A stretch of DNA of 64,000 bases from UBA1181 sp963626555. GTDB taxonomy: Bacteria > Bacteroidota > Bacteroidia > Bacteroidales > Paludibacteraceae. Position 1 is the first letter of the stretch, and the number at the start of each line of letters is the position of its first letter. The notes below the pieces were generated by a model, which did no database searches, was not told where the DNA came from, and saw only the letters and a program-made list of their open reading frames with translations. Shown here piece after piece: positions 27,272-35,986 of this stretch. Made by a program: the position numbers and the translations under genes. The DNA is taken from assembly GCA_963626555.1 (NCBI GenBank), contig CAVFXQ010000007.1, forward strand, positions 1-64,000, written 5' to 3'.

Positions 27272-27301
27272 GAGGCGCAAATGGAACACCACCTGCGCCT
27301 C
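27272..27301 (-). terminator. Stem-loop after the large surface-protein gene
   Basis: Perfect 8-bp arms GAGGCGCA and TGCGCCTC with a 14-nt loop lie 20 bp past the stop of the minus-strand gene. There is no strong T run after it, so efficiency is uncertain. It separates that gene from the efflux promoter. Confidence 0.55.
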
Positions 27302-27321
27302 CCTATATGGTTAGTTTTCTT

Positions 27322-30300
27322 CTACTCAGCAATGAACTTGATGTACTTTAATGTATCATCCAACTTCATTATTCCAACGTAAACACCTGAATTTAAATTT
27401 AATACATTTTCTTTTGTAACTCCATTCAAGACTAGCAACTCTACACCTGCCAAAGAATAAACCATAAACTTTGTCCTCTCCATCTCTGCCGAGGTCAACC
27501 CTTCTACATAGAGGATAGTTGCTCCGCCACGAGAAATTGAAGTACTATTAGCAATCCATATATTAAGATTCTCCGCCCCCTTAGTTTGTTTACCACAAAC
27601 AACCGTCTCTACGCCATCCACAGTTTTTACGCCTAAAACATACACACCATCCAACATTTGTGGTTCTTGGTAAGTCATACTATTAGCTCCAACAATCGCA
27701 ACACCATTCTTATACCATTGGAAGTCTGAGAATCCATAGATATTGTCTTTCAATGAAATCTCATTTTTAGAATTGACAGCAAATATATCTGAACCGTACC
27801 CAACGTAAAAAGGGGCTATTACCTGATCACTTGCATATCCATCGTCATAGAACTGAACAAATGCTTTGTAACTATCAGGAAAGACATCCTCAGGAACGCT
27901 AAATTTAATTGTGCCGACAGTATCTGTTACTTCACCCTCTATTTCACGGAATCCTTGCGAAACTGCTTCTGCATCAAACATTACCCTGTACGCATCAGCC
28001 TTTCCTGAAGTAATATGATAATTGATTTCAACATTATGCTCCTCACAGAATACGATGTTTCCATCTATTGTTTCAAAGCCTCCCGTTACATTCGTCAATT
28101 CTATCTCAAATTTCTTTGATCTTACGACCAAAGTAAGGTGTATCAAACTATCACAACCACTCTCTGTTTCTAAATACACATTCTTCTCAAGAATCTGATC
28201 CTTCTCAAAGGTTAGGTTAAAACCATACTCGGTATATGTATCTCCAACGAAAACAGTATCAACTGCTTCCGTCTCATACGAGGAGTTAACTGTCAAGTTA
28301 ACCGTTACGATAGAATCGCAACCCGTCATACTTGATAACGTATCAGTATAAACACCCGACTCCGTTAGGGTTCTTCCATTCATCACAAAAGCATCGCAAG
28401 CATGGATCGTAAGCGTGTCGTTGTACAGCGGCCATACATTCAAACGAACGTAAACAATTGAATCACAACCTAAGTGATTTTCCAAATGGAAAGTATTCAT
28501 TCCTGGATCCAAAAGATTTCCTTCCCAGAAGACAGGCATTTCACTCTGACAATGATTTCGTACAATCGTATCTTTCGCGTATGTTGGCTTGTTTACTGTC
28601 AACATAATTGAAATCACACTATCGCCTTTCAAAGTCGGTATCGTATCAAAATACAAACCTGACTCCTCTAATAATGTATCATTCCATAAATAAGAACCGC
28701 AAGAGATAACGCGTTCAGTTATTGGAACATTCTTGTATGTAATCTGAAGCTTCATCGTTACAACAGAATCGCAACCTGTTACACTCGTGAACGTATCACG
28801 ATAAACACCCGATTTTGTATACACCTTATTGTTCCAAATATAGACGCTTTCGCCTACTGCCGAAAATTCACTTCTTAAGGTTGGGTTGACCTCCAATTTA
28901 AGACTAACGACAGAATCGCACTTTGCTACATTTTCTAAAACAATTGTCGTATCTTTCTCTACTTTGAATCCATTCCACTCAATTGGTAAACTACTCTCAC
29001 AAACCGTTAGTTCCTCAGCACCATAGGTTGACTTTAAAACATTTAATTTCAAAGTCAAAATAGAATCGCATCCTGCTTCATTTTGAACTACAATCGTTGT
29101 ATCTGAAGCCACCTCAAATCCATTCCATACGAGCGGAAGATCCTTCTCACATACATTTTGCACATCCTCTCCGTAGGTTGTCTTCAAAACATTCAACTTT
29201 AACGTCAAAATAGAATCACAACCCGCCTCATTCAGAGCTACAATCGTCGTATCTGAGGTCACCTCAAATCCATTCCATACAAGTGGAAGATCTTTCTCAC
29301 ATACATACTGCACATCCTCTCCGTAGGTTGTCTTCAAAACATTCAACTTTAACGTCAAAATAGAATCACAACCCGCCTCATTCAGAGCTACAATCGTCGT
29401 ATCTGAGGTCACCTCAAATCCATTCCATACAAGTGGAAGATCTTTCTCACATACATACTGCACATCCTCTCCGTAGGTTGTCTTCAAAACATTCAACTTT
29501 AACGTCAAAATAGAATCACATCCTGCCTCATTCTGAACTACAATCGTCGTATCTGTGGTAACCTCAAATCCATTCCATACAAGTGGAAGATCTTTCTCAC
29601 ATACATTTTGCACATCCTCTCCGTAGGTTGTCTTCAAAACATTCATCTTTAACGTCAAAATAGAATCACATCCTGCCTCATTCTGCATAATAATGGTCGT
29701 ATCTGATGTTACCTCATATCCATTCCATACGAGCGGAAGATCCTTCTCACATACATTTTGCACATCCTCTCCGTAGGTTGTCTTCAAAACATTCAACTTT
29801 AACGTCAAAATAGAATCACATCCTGCCTCATTCTGAACTACAATCGTCGTATCTGTGGTAACCTCAAATCCATTCCATACAAGTGGAAGATCTTTCTCAC
29901 ATACATTTTGCACATCCTCTCCGTAGGTTGTCTTCAAAACATTCATCTTTAACGTCAAAATAGAATCACATCCTGCCTCATTCTGCATAATAATGGTCGT
30001 ATCTGATGTTACCTCATATCCATTCCATACGAGCGGAAGATCCTTCTCACATACATTTTGCACATCCTCTCCGTAGGTTGTCTTCAAGATTGTTAAATCC
30101 AACCTTATGATAGAATCACAAAGTCCTATACCATTTTCCTTTACAAATACTGATTTCGTACTCTCTGTATAGGTTTTTCCGTCAATCCATTCAAAATTAT
30201 CACACGCAACTTCCGTTTGTGTTCTCTCTCTCAAATCCCTCTCGTGTACCGTCAGGCGAACTGCACCAATTTCTATACTTTCACCAGATGTCGCGAAATC

Positions 30301-33300
30301 ACTTCCATACCATCGAAGCGGAAGCTCTCCATTGCATACAAACGTATCGCGAGTGAACGCATATCCATCTGCGTCACGATCAATTTCGTAGGTTACCGAC
30401 GCTATTTTTTTATTTCCACTCTTATCCGACACATAGAAATAAACCGTCAAATCCGTCTTATTAAAAGCGTTCAATGTGAACTTTTCTCCCGAGAATGGCA
30501 AGAATGTATTTCCATCTAATCCATATTCTATAGTCAAATCAGACACCGAAGTACAGTTATCCGAAATATTTTCTCTAATATCTTCTAATGATATGTTAAA
30601 GTCAACCGCACCCGTAATTGTATCTGACACAGGAATCTTTCTCTTTCCTAACGAAATACCATCAACAGAGATACTTGGGGAGATAGTATCTATTACACTA
30701 ACCGTCTGAAACTGCCCAGCGCCATCATTTTCTAATCCAACAGACCAATAAACATTGTCGCCATCAACGAAGTCATAGTAAGTGTCATCCTTAACTTTAA
30801 ACCTCTCACCCTCATTTACTGTTATATAGACTACCGTGTCAAATTCTGTTGTAATACACAAATCATTGACAGAAGGAGCATAATCTCTAAGAAGAACATG
30901 CGCCTTGCAATCGTCATTTGCGTAAAAATTCATCGACTTAACTTTGTTAATTTCAAAATCATGTTCGGCAGCCAACAGATAGTATGCAGTATCAGGGCAA
31001 TAACCTTCGGAAGTAGAATAAATAACCTTGTAAAGGTTGTCCGTTATTCCATCTGTATGAATGTCTCTTCGCTTATTGTTTCGAACATCATTATTTTCAA
31101 TCTCGTTATCAAACCATCTTACAGTCGTCTTTTCTGCGATATCTTCATATCCGATATACTTAAGCGATGGTCCACAAGAGTAAGAAACAACAGTATCTTT
31201 ACTAAAATCTTTGATTACACCCACAACGAAAAGTGATACGTTAAAGGTCGTATCTGCTCCATTTTCATATTCCACCGTATATGTGAATGAATGCCTTCCC
31301 TTCTCATAACTCTGTCCGTTTACTGAGTATGTCGCATCACAGATAACCATCGAGGTATCAACCGAAACTGGTTTTGCAATGTGCAATGTCAAGTGAGCCG
31401 CTCCGACTACCTGTGTTTCTCCATCTTCATTAAACGTAACTCCATGCCATACAAAAGGAACTTTTGACAATTTCACGGTTGTATCTCTCACAACCGCATA
31501 TTGCACTCCATCGAACATTGTTTTTCGTTCCACTTCGTAGGTTACAACAGAAGTGGTTGGATTGCCTGCCTTATCAGTTATTTTGTATGAAACACTCAAA
31601 GTTGGCTGCGTATAGACATTCAACACGAAATCTTCACCATTAAACGAGTTGAACGTACTTCCATCCAAACTATACTCAATCTTCAAATCTTGCGATGATG
31701 TACAATTATCAGATACATGTTCAGTTACATCTGTCAACGGAACATTAAACTTTACGATTCCTGTCGCTGAATCCCCTACTGACTTTACTGTATTTCCGTA
31801 TGAGATACCCTCAACTGCGATGACAGGTGCAGTTGCATCCGTTACACTCACCGTCTGCGTTGTACTTACTGTCGTCTTCTCAGTTCCGACTGTCCACTTT
31901 ACTTGATCTCCATCTTCAAATTCGTAACGGGTATCCTTTTCAACTTTTATAGTCTCACCATTGTTAACCGAAATATATGTAACGGTATCAAAAGCGGCTA
32001 TTCCACACAAATCTTTCACCTTTGGAGCATATTCTCTGACCAATACGTTTGCTATACAGTTGTCGTCTGAGTTGACAGCGATTGACGAAGTCTGTGAAAT
32101 TTCAAAATTATGTCCAACATTCAATGCAAATACAGCCGTATCTGGGCAATAACCCTCCGTCGACGTATATATAGCCTTATAAATTCTATCCGACAACCCA
32201 TCTATACGAATATCTCTTTTCTTTACGTTATAAGCACTCGCATTTTCAACCTCGTCATCATACCACCTTACACTCGTTTTCTCTGCGACATCATCAAATC
32301 CAATGTATTCTACATCGTTTGCACAGACTTCCTTTCTAACCGTATCTTTAGAGAAGCCATCTATTTCACCTACAACATAAAGGTCAACATTATAAGTCAC
32401 TTCATTGCCATACGCATCTTTTCCAATATACTTAAACTGACTCTTTCCTTTTTGGTATATTTGACCCTCATACGTATAGGAGGCCGCACAAATCACCATT
32501 GTCGTGTCTATCTCCTTCTGTTTAGCGACATGCAATGTCAAATGGGCTGCACCAACTACTTGTGTTACACCCTCTCCTTCAAACGTTACGCCATGCCATA
32601 CAAAAGGTATTTTACTTGACTCCACCGTCGTATCTCTCACAACCGCATATTGAACCCCCTCGTGCAAGGTCTTTCTTTCCACCTCGTAGGTTACATCAGC
32701 AATTCTTTCATTTCCTGCTTCATCTGCTACCTTATAGGAAACCGTTTGCGTTGGTTGCGTATACACATTCAGCATAGAATTGAAGCCAGAGAAATCGTTG
32801 TATGTGCTTCCTTTATCCAAGCTATACGATAACTTAAGACTCTCTGTTGCCGTACAATTATCCGATACACTATTACGAATTTCTGCTTCCGTAACACTAA
32901 ACGGAACAACTCCCGAAGCAGAATCATTTACACCAACAGAGTGGTAGATATTTCCATCAGATAATGGAGCAACTATTTTCGGACGAGCGGTATCTGTAAG
33001 CGTAACAGTACGCCACATATTGTCAAAAGCGGACGGAAAGTTTTCTTTCTTCTTGCCCTCTCTCACATCATAATAGCGCAGACCAACAGTCATAAAGAGT
33101 TTCTCCCCACTCTGCACTTCAACCGAATCCGTAGGTCCAAGTGCTATTCCATCTCCACTTTTTTCTTCTCTCCAATAATAAGCGACAGTGTCGCTCATAT
33201 CATAGTCTGATGGCACAGTTGATGGCGAGGAAAACCCAAAAGATGGAAGATAATCAAATCCTCTAAATTTTGCTTTACATTCATCATTCGCATAAAAAGA

Positions 33301-33882
33301 AAGCTCCTTCTGTTCAACAACGATACCCGACGATTGATCCGAACTGATCACTAACTCTAACTCTGGAGCAAATACGACATCCCACTCTATTGTATCACTA
33401 CAATACCCTCCAGGAGAAGTTCTGACAAGTCTAAATACATCTTGATTGTTGTAGATATTAGGAGTGTATTGGAATGTTGACTCTCCCTCTATCTGAGTAA
33501 AGTCTTCTTCTTTTACTGATTTCTTATACCATGTATATGTATAGTTTTTTACATTGGTTACAGTGAGTTTTGCTCCACTCGGATTTATAGTTTCATCAAT
33601 ATCCGTCAAATAGTTTTTTGCATTTCCAGTGGCATAGTGCAAAACGTATGTAAATTCGCCCCTCTCTGAAGATGTCCATGTACCCGATTTTGTCGGTGCT
33701 TTATAAGTTGCAGTAATCCTCTTTGTTTTTCCATCTAAAGTTACCTCCAAACTACTTCCGCAAACAACGGTATCGGGTTCAGTCGTATTTTCCTCTCCTG
33801 CACTCGCAACAGCATTAACAGACTGAACCAACACTCCTACAACAAATACACATGACAAAAATCGACGGAATCTATTCTTCAT
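27322..33882 (-). CDS. Giant modular secreted surface protein with T9SS type A-like tail
   Basis: 2186 aa from the ATG at 33882 (an upstream TTG/ATG pair adds two residues). The signal peptide is about residues 1-28. Three long homologous modules of roughly 350-400 residues follow, each containing a HYR-like part (SDNCTSS, TYEVERKT, WHGVTF, VVGAAHLTLH). Next come seven near-identical 50-residue units (TTYGEDVQNVCEKDLPL to AGCDSILTLK) and more divergent relatives such as SGVYRDTFTSVTGCDSVV. Each unit has two conserved cysteines. The C-terminus (FMVYSLAGVELLVLNG, then NSGVYVGIMKL and KYIKFIAE) looks like a Por-secretion tail. It is likely an extracellular adhesin-like stalk; the binding partner is unknown. 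Confidence 0.85.
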   Translation of the reverse strand: MKNRFRRFLSCVFVVGVLVQSVNAVASAGEENTTEPDTVVCGSSLEVTLDGKTKRITATYKAPTKSGTWTSSERGEFTYVLHYATGNAKNYLTDIDETINPSGAKLTVTNVKNYTYTWYKKSVKEEDFTQIEGESTFQYTPNIYNNQDVFRLVRTSPGGYCSDTIEWDVVFAPELELVISSDQSSGIVVEQKELSFYANDECKAKFRGFDYLPSFGFSSPSTVPSDYDMSDTVAYYWREEKSGDGIALGPTDSVEVQSGEKLFMTVGLRYYDVREGKKKENFPSAFDNMWRTVTLTDTARPKIVAPLSDGNIYHSVGVNDSASGVVPFSVTEAEIRNSVSDNCTATESLKLSYSLDKGSTYNDFSGFNSMLNVYTQPTQTVSYKVADEAGNERIADVTYEVERKTLHEGVQYAVVRDTTVESSKIPFVWHGVTFEGEGVTQVVGAAHLTLHVAKQKEIDTTMVICAASYTYEGQIYQKGKSQFKYIGKDAYGNEVTYNVDLYVVGEIDGFSKDTVRKEVCANDVEYIGFDDVAEKTSVRWYDDEVENASAYNVKKRDIRIDGLSDRIYKAIYTSTEGYCPDTAVFALNVGHNFEISQTSSIAVNSDDNCIANVLVREYAPKVKDLCGIAAFDTVTYISVNNGETIKVEKDTRYEFEDGDQVKWTVGTEKTTVSTTQTVSVTDATAPVIAVEGISYGNTVKSVGDSATGIVKFNVPLTDVTEHVSDNCTSSQDLKIEYSLDGSTFNSFNGEDFVLNVYTQPTLSVSYKITDKAGNPTTSVVTYEVERKTMFDGVQYAVVRDTTVKLSKVPFVWHGVTFNEDGETQVVGAAHLTLHIAKPVSVDTSMVICDATYSVNGQSYEKGRHSFTYTVEYENGADTTFNVSLFVVGVIKDFSKDTVVSYSCGPSLKYIGYEDIAEKTTVRWFDNEIENNDVRNNKRRDIHTDGITDNLYKVIYSTSEGYCPDTAYYLLAAEHDFEINKVKSMNFYANDDCKAHVLLRDYAPSVNDLCITTEFDTVVYITVNEGERFKVKDDTYYDFVDGDNVYWSVGLENDGAGQFQTVSVIDTISPSISVDGISLGKRKIPVSDTITGAVDFNISLEDIRENISDNCTSVSDLTIEYGLDGNTFLPFSGEKFTLNAFNKTDLTVYFYVSDKSGNKKIASVTYEIDRDADGYAFTRDTFVCNGELPLRWYGSDFATSGESIEIGAVRLTVHERDLRERTQTEVACDNFEWIDGKTYTESTKSVFVKENGIGLCDSIIRLDLTILKTTYGEDVQNVCEKDLPLVWNGYEVTSDTTIIMQNEAGCDSILTLKMNVLKTTYGEDVQNVCEKDLPLVWNGFEVTTDTTIVVQNEAGCDSILTLKLNVLKTTYGEDVQNVCEKDLPLVWNGYEVTSDTTIIMQNEAGCDSILTLKMNVLKTTYGEDVQNVCEKDLPLVWNGFEVTTDTTIVVQNEAGCDSILTLKLNVLKTTYGEDVQYVCEKDLPLVWNGFEVTSDTTIVALNEAGCDSILTLKLNVLKTTYGEDVQYVCEKDLPLVWNGFEVTSDTTIVALNEAGCDSILTLKLNVLKTTYGEDVQNVCEKDLPLVWNGFEVASDTTIVVQNEAGCDSILTLKLNVLKSTYGAEELTVCESSLPIEWNGFKVEKDTTIVLENVAKCDSVVSLKLEVNPTLRSEFSAVGESVYIWNNKVYTKSGVYRDTFTSVTGCDSVVTMKLQITYKNVPITERVISCGSYLWNDTLLEESGLYFDTIPTLKGDSVISIMLTVNKPTYAKDTIVRNHCQSEMPVFWEGNLLDPGMNTFHLENHLGCDSIVYVRLNVWPLYNDTLTIHACDAFVMNGRTLTESGVYTDTLSSMTGCDSIVTVNLTVNSSYETEAVDTVFVGDTYTEYGFNLTFEKDQILEKNVYLETESGCDSLIHLTLVVRSKKFEIELTNVTGGFETIDGNIVFCEEHNVEINYHITSGKADAYRVMFDAEAVSQGFREIEGEVTDTVGTIKFSVPEDVFPDSYKAFVQFYDDGYASDQVIAPFYVGYGSDIFAVNSKNEISLKDNIYGFSDFQWYKNGVAIVGANSMTYQEPQMLDGVYVLGVKTVDGVETVVCGKQTKGAENLNIWIANSTSISRGGATILYVEGLTSAEMERTKFMVYSLAGVELLVLNGVTKENVLNLNSGVYVGIMKLDDTLKYIKFIAE
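29038..30087 (-). repeat. Seven-copy 150-bp in-frame tandem repeat
   Basis: The seven units have a period of exactly 150 bp (50 codons) with no spacer. The fifth and sixth units in gene order are identical at the DNA level (29221-29370 equals 29371-29520). The block 29459-29787 is repeated without a mismatch at 29759-30087, a 300-bp two-unit duplication. A more diverged eighth unit lies at 28888-29037. The pattern shows recent duplication or gene conversion and predicts copy-number variation between strains. Confidence 0.95.
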
Positions 33883-34128
33883 ACACACTCTCAGTTTTAA
33901 TACTTAAATTGAAGCACTTTTTTTAAACACGGCTTCACTATTATTCGGTTAGTAACTCAATGAACCAAAATATAATTTCAAAGTTTCATTTCCAAAGTTC
34001 TAACTATATTTTCAACAAACAAAATAAAAATGAAGGCTTTTGCCTCTTTAGTTACTAACAACAAAGCTTGTCTGTTTTTTCAGTCGGAAAGCTATATTCG
34101 TCTCGAACGGGTTCTTCTTGTTCCTACC

Positions 34129-34734
34129 TCACTCTTCTTTTTTATTCATAGCTTTCAGTTCATCATAGATTTTCAAATTATTCCGTTTCATTCTCAACTC
34201 AAAATAGGCATCCTCCACTATTTTGTCTATTATACTTATTGCAGACGACGAAACATAGCCATCCTCTTCTATCACCTTCATCACCTCTTTTCTCTTCAAG
34301 TAAAATACAGCCGTCGTGTCATCTCCTGAATACTCCATTTTGACATAAAATGAATCCGTATATATATCACACAACACCTCCTTGTTTTCAGGCAAAATAG
34401 CGGCTGGATAACTTCGCACGTCTATATGACTATAAGATCTCACATTTTCAAAACCATCATTATGAGACTGAATACAATAGAGCGTATCTTTCAGAATAAA
34501 TAATGAAACTCCCTCTGAACGTTCTTCCAACATATTTCTCAATTTTCGAGGAAGTCCCTGATAGACAAACCCTAACGCAGGACTATAGGAAAGTCTAAAG
34601 TCTATGCCGTCTCTTCCCCACCCTCCTTGCAGATCTTCTAACGGCACATTATTCATCTCAATATCTGGAATAATCGGGCGTTCACACGATATTCCAAACA
34701 TGATCAATAGAAAAACATAAAAATATTTTTTCAT
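34129..34734 (-). CDS. Unrecognised lipoprotein
   Basis: 201 aa from the ATG at 34734. The longer frame to 34839 would run through the prfB terminator and lacks a leader. The lipobox is FGISC with Cys17 lipidated. The mature part is mixed alpha/beta with motifs LQGGWGRDGIDFRLSY, FILKDTLYCIQ and YVKMEYSGDDTTAVFYLKR; its last 50 residues are helical and highly charged. I do not recognise a family. The gene sits alone between the giant surface-protein gene (246 bp before it) and the prfB terminator. Confidence 0.75.
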   Translation of the reverse strand: MKKYFYVFLLIMFGISCERPIIPDIEMNNVPLEDLQGGWGRDGIDFRLSYSPALGFVYQGLPRKLRNMLEERSEGVSLFILKDTLYCIQSHNDGFENVRSYSHIDVRSYPAAILPENKEVLCDIYTDSFYVKMEYSGDDTTAVFYLKRKEVMKVIEEDGYVSSSAISIIDKIVEDAYFELRMKRNNLKIYDELKAMNKKEE

Positions 34735-34778
34735 AGATTTTAGAAAATTTTTCCAAGAAAGCAAAATAAACAAAAAAA

Positions 34779-34797
34779 CCCGAACAAAATGATCGGG
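34779..34797 (-). terminator. Rho-independent terminator after prfB
   Basis: On the minus strand CCCGA and TCGGG form a 5-bp stem with a 9-nt loop, followed directly by seven T residues and a G. It lies 23 bp past the prfB stop and closes the acpP-to-prfB run. Confidence 0.75.
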
Positions 34798-34819
34798 CTT
34801 CCTTTTATTTTCGGCATTT

Positions 34820-35936
34820 TTAGTTTTCTGCTCCACCAAACTCCATCAGATAGGCTTTAATAAACGCATCAATATCGCCATCCATAACCGCCTGTACATT
34901 GGACGTTTGATAGTCAGTACGATGATCTTTCACACGACGATCATCAAACACATAACTACGTATCTGCGAACCCCACTCTATTTTCTTCTTTCCCGCCTCT
35001 ATACGCGCCGACTCCTGCCTACGCTTTTCCAATTCTATCTCATACAACTGAGACCTCAGCAGACGAAGAGCATTTTCTTTATTTTTGGGTTGATCTCGAG
35101 TTTCAGTGTTTTCAATGACAATCTCGTCCTCCTGATCTGTCAGCACATTGTGGAACTTATAATGTAAACGTACTCCAGACTCAACCTTGTTGACATTCTG
35201 TCCTCCCGCTCCACTCGAACGAAAAGTGTCCCACGATAATCCAGCAGGATTAACATAAATCTCAATGGTATCGTCAACCAACGGCACTACGAAAACAGAC
35301 GTAAACGATGTCATTCGTTTTCCTTGGGCATTGAAAGGAGAAACTCTCACCAAACGATGTACTCCATTCTCACTTTTCAAATAACCATACGCAAAATCGC
35401 CTTCTACCTTTATGGTAACAGTTTTGATTCCAGCCTCATCTCCATCTAATATATTGGCAATCTCTGTTTTATATCCCTTTGATTCACACCAACGAAGATA
35501 CATACGCATGAGCATATCCGCCCAATCCTGCGCCTCAGTTCCGCCTGCTCCCGCCACAATCTTCAACACGGCTCCCATCTTGTCTTCTTCCTTCCGAAGC
35601 ATGTTTTTTAATTCCAACTTCTCAACAAGATCAATGGCATGATTGTAGGCAGCATCTACCTCAGCTTCCGACACCGCCTCCTCTTTAAAGAAGTCGTATG
35701 AAAGTTGCAACTCCTCAACAGCAGCTTTCACCTCATTGTAACCTTCTACCCACTTCTTCAACTCACGAACTTTACGCATCTGCGCCTCTGCTGTCTTCTG
35801 ATCATCCCAAAAACCAGGTGCCTGCGTTCTCAATTCCTCTTCTTCTATCTGTACAATCTTGGCATCTACGTCAAAGATACCTCCTCAACGCATCCTCGCG
35901 TTCCAACACATTCTTAAGTTGGTCTATCGTTATCAT
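34820..35936 (-). CDS. prfB: Peptide chain release factor 2, +1 programmed frameshift
   Basis: The full product is 371 aa, made from two frames. The ATG at 35936 opens 21 codons ending AGG AGG TAT CTT, then an in-frame TGA at 35873-35871 followed by C. Shifting +1 at CTT-T gives Asp and continues DVDAKIVQIEEEELRTQAPG to the stop at 34820. This is the classic RF2 recoding site: an SD-like AGGAGG, a slippery CTT codon and a TGA read by RF2 itself. The rest is typical of RF2: SPF recognition tripeptide (LVRVSPFNAQGK) and the catalytic GGQ (GAGGQNVNK). It starts 50 bp after the acyl-CoA synthetase stop. RF2 level is autoregulated at this site. Confidence 0.95.
35871..35885 (-). other. prfB programmed +1 frameshift site
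   Basis: Minus strand reads AGGAGGTATCTTTGA followed by C. The SD-like AGGAGG lies three bases before the slippery CTT, as in other bacterial prfB genes. An annotation made from single open frames would miss residues 1-21 and begin at a false TTG. Confidence 0.95.
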
Positions 35937-35986
35937 ATTTATAATTGTTATTTTACTTGCTTACCTTCTATCAATCAACTATTTCT

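Noticed and set aside
29038..30087. CRISPR array
   Set aside because: Repeats are 150 bp, contiguous without spacers, in frame and coding.
32110..32619. 169-aa plus-strand frame inside the repeat surface-protein gene
   Set aside because: Antisense shadow of a strongly supported gene; Ile/Tyr/Ser-rich and without domain signature.
34030..34329. 99-aa plus-strand frame starting in the gap before the unknown lipoprotein gene
   Set aside because: Most of it overlaps the 3' part of the lipoprotein gene in antisense, and no promoter box precedes it.
34820..35833. prfB as a simple open frame starting at 35833
   Set aside because: That start is a TTG inside the protein; the upstream ATG plus the +1 frameshift site gives the normal RF2 N-terminus.
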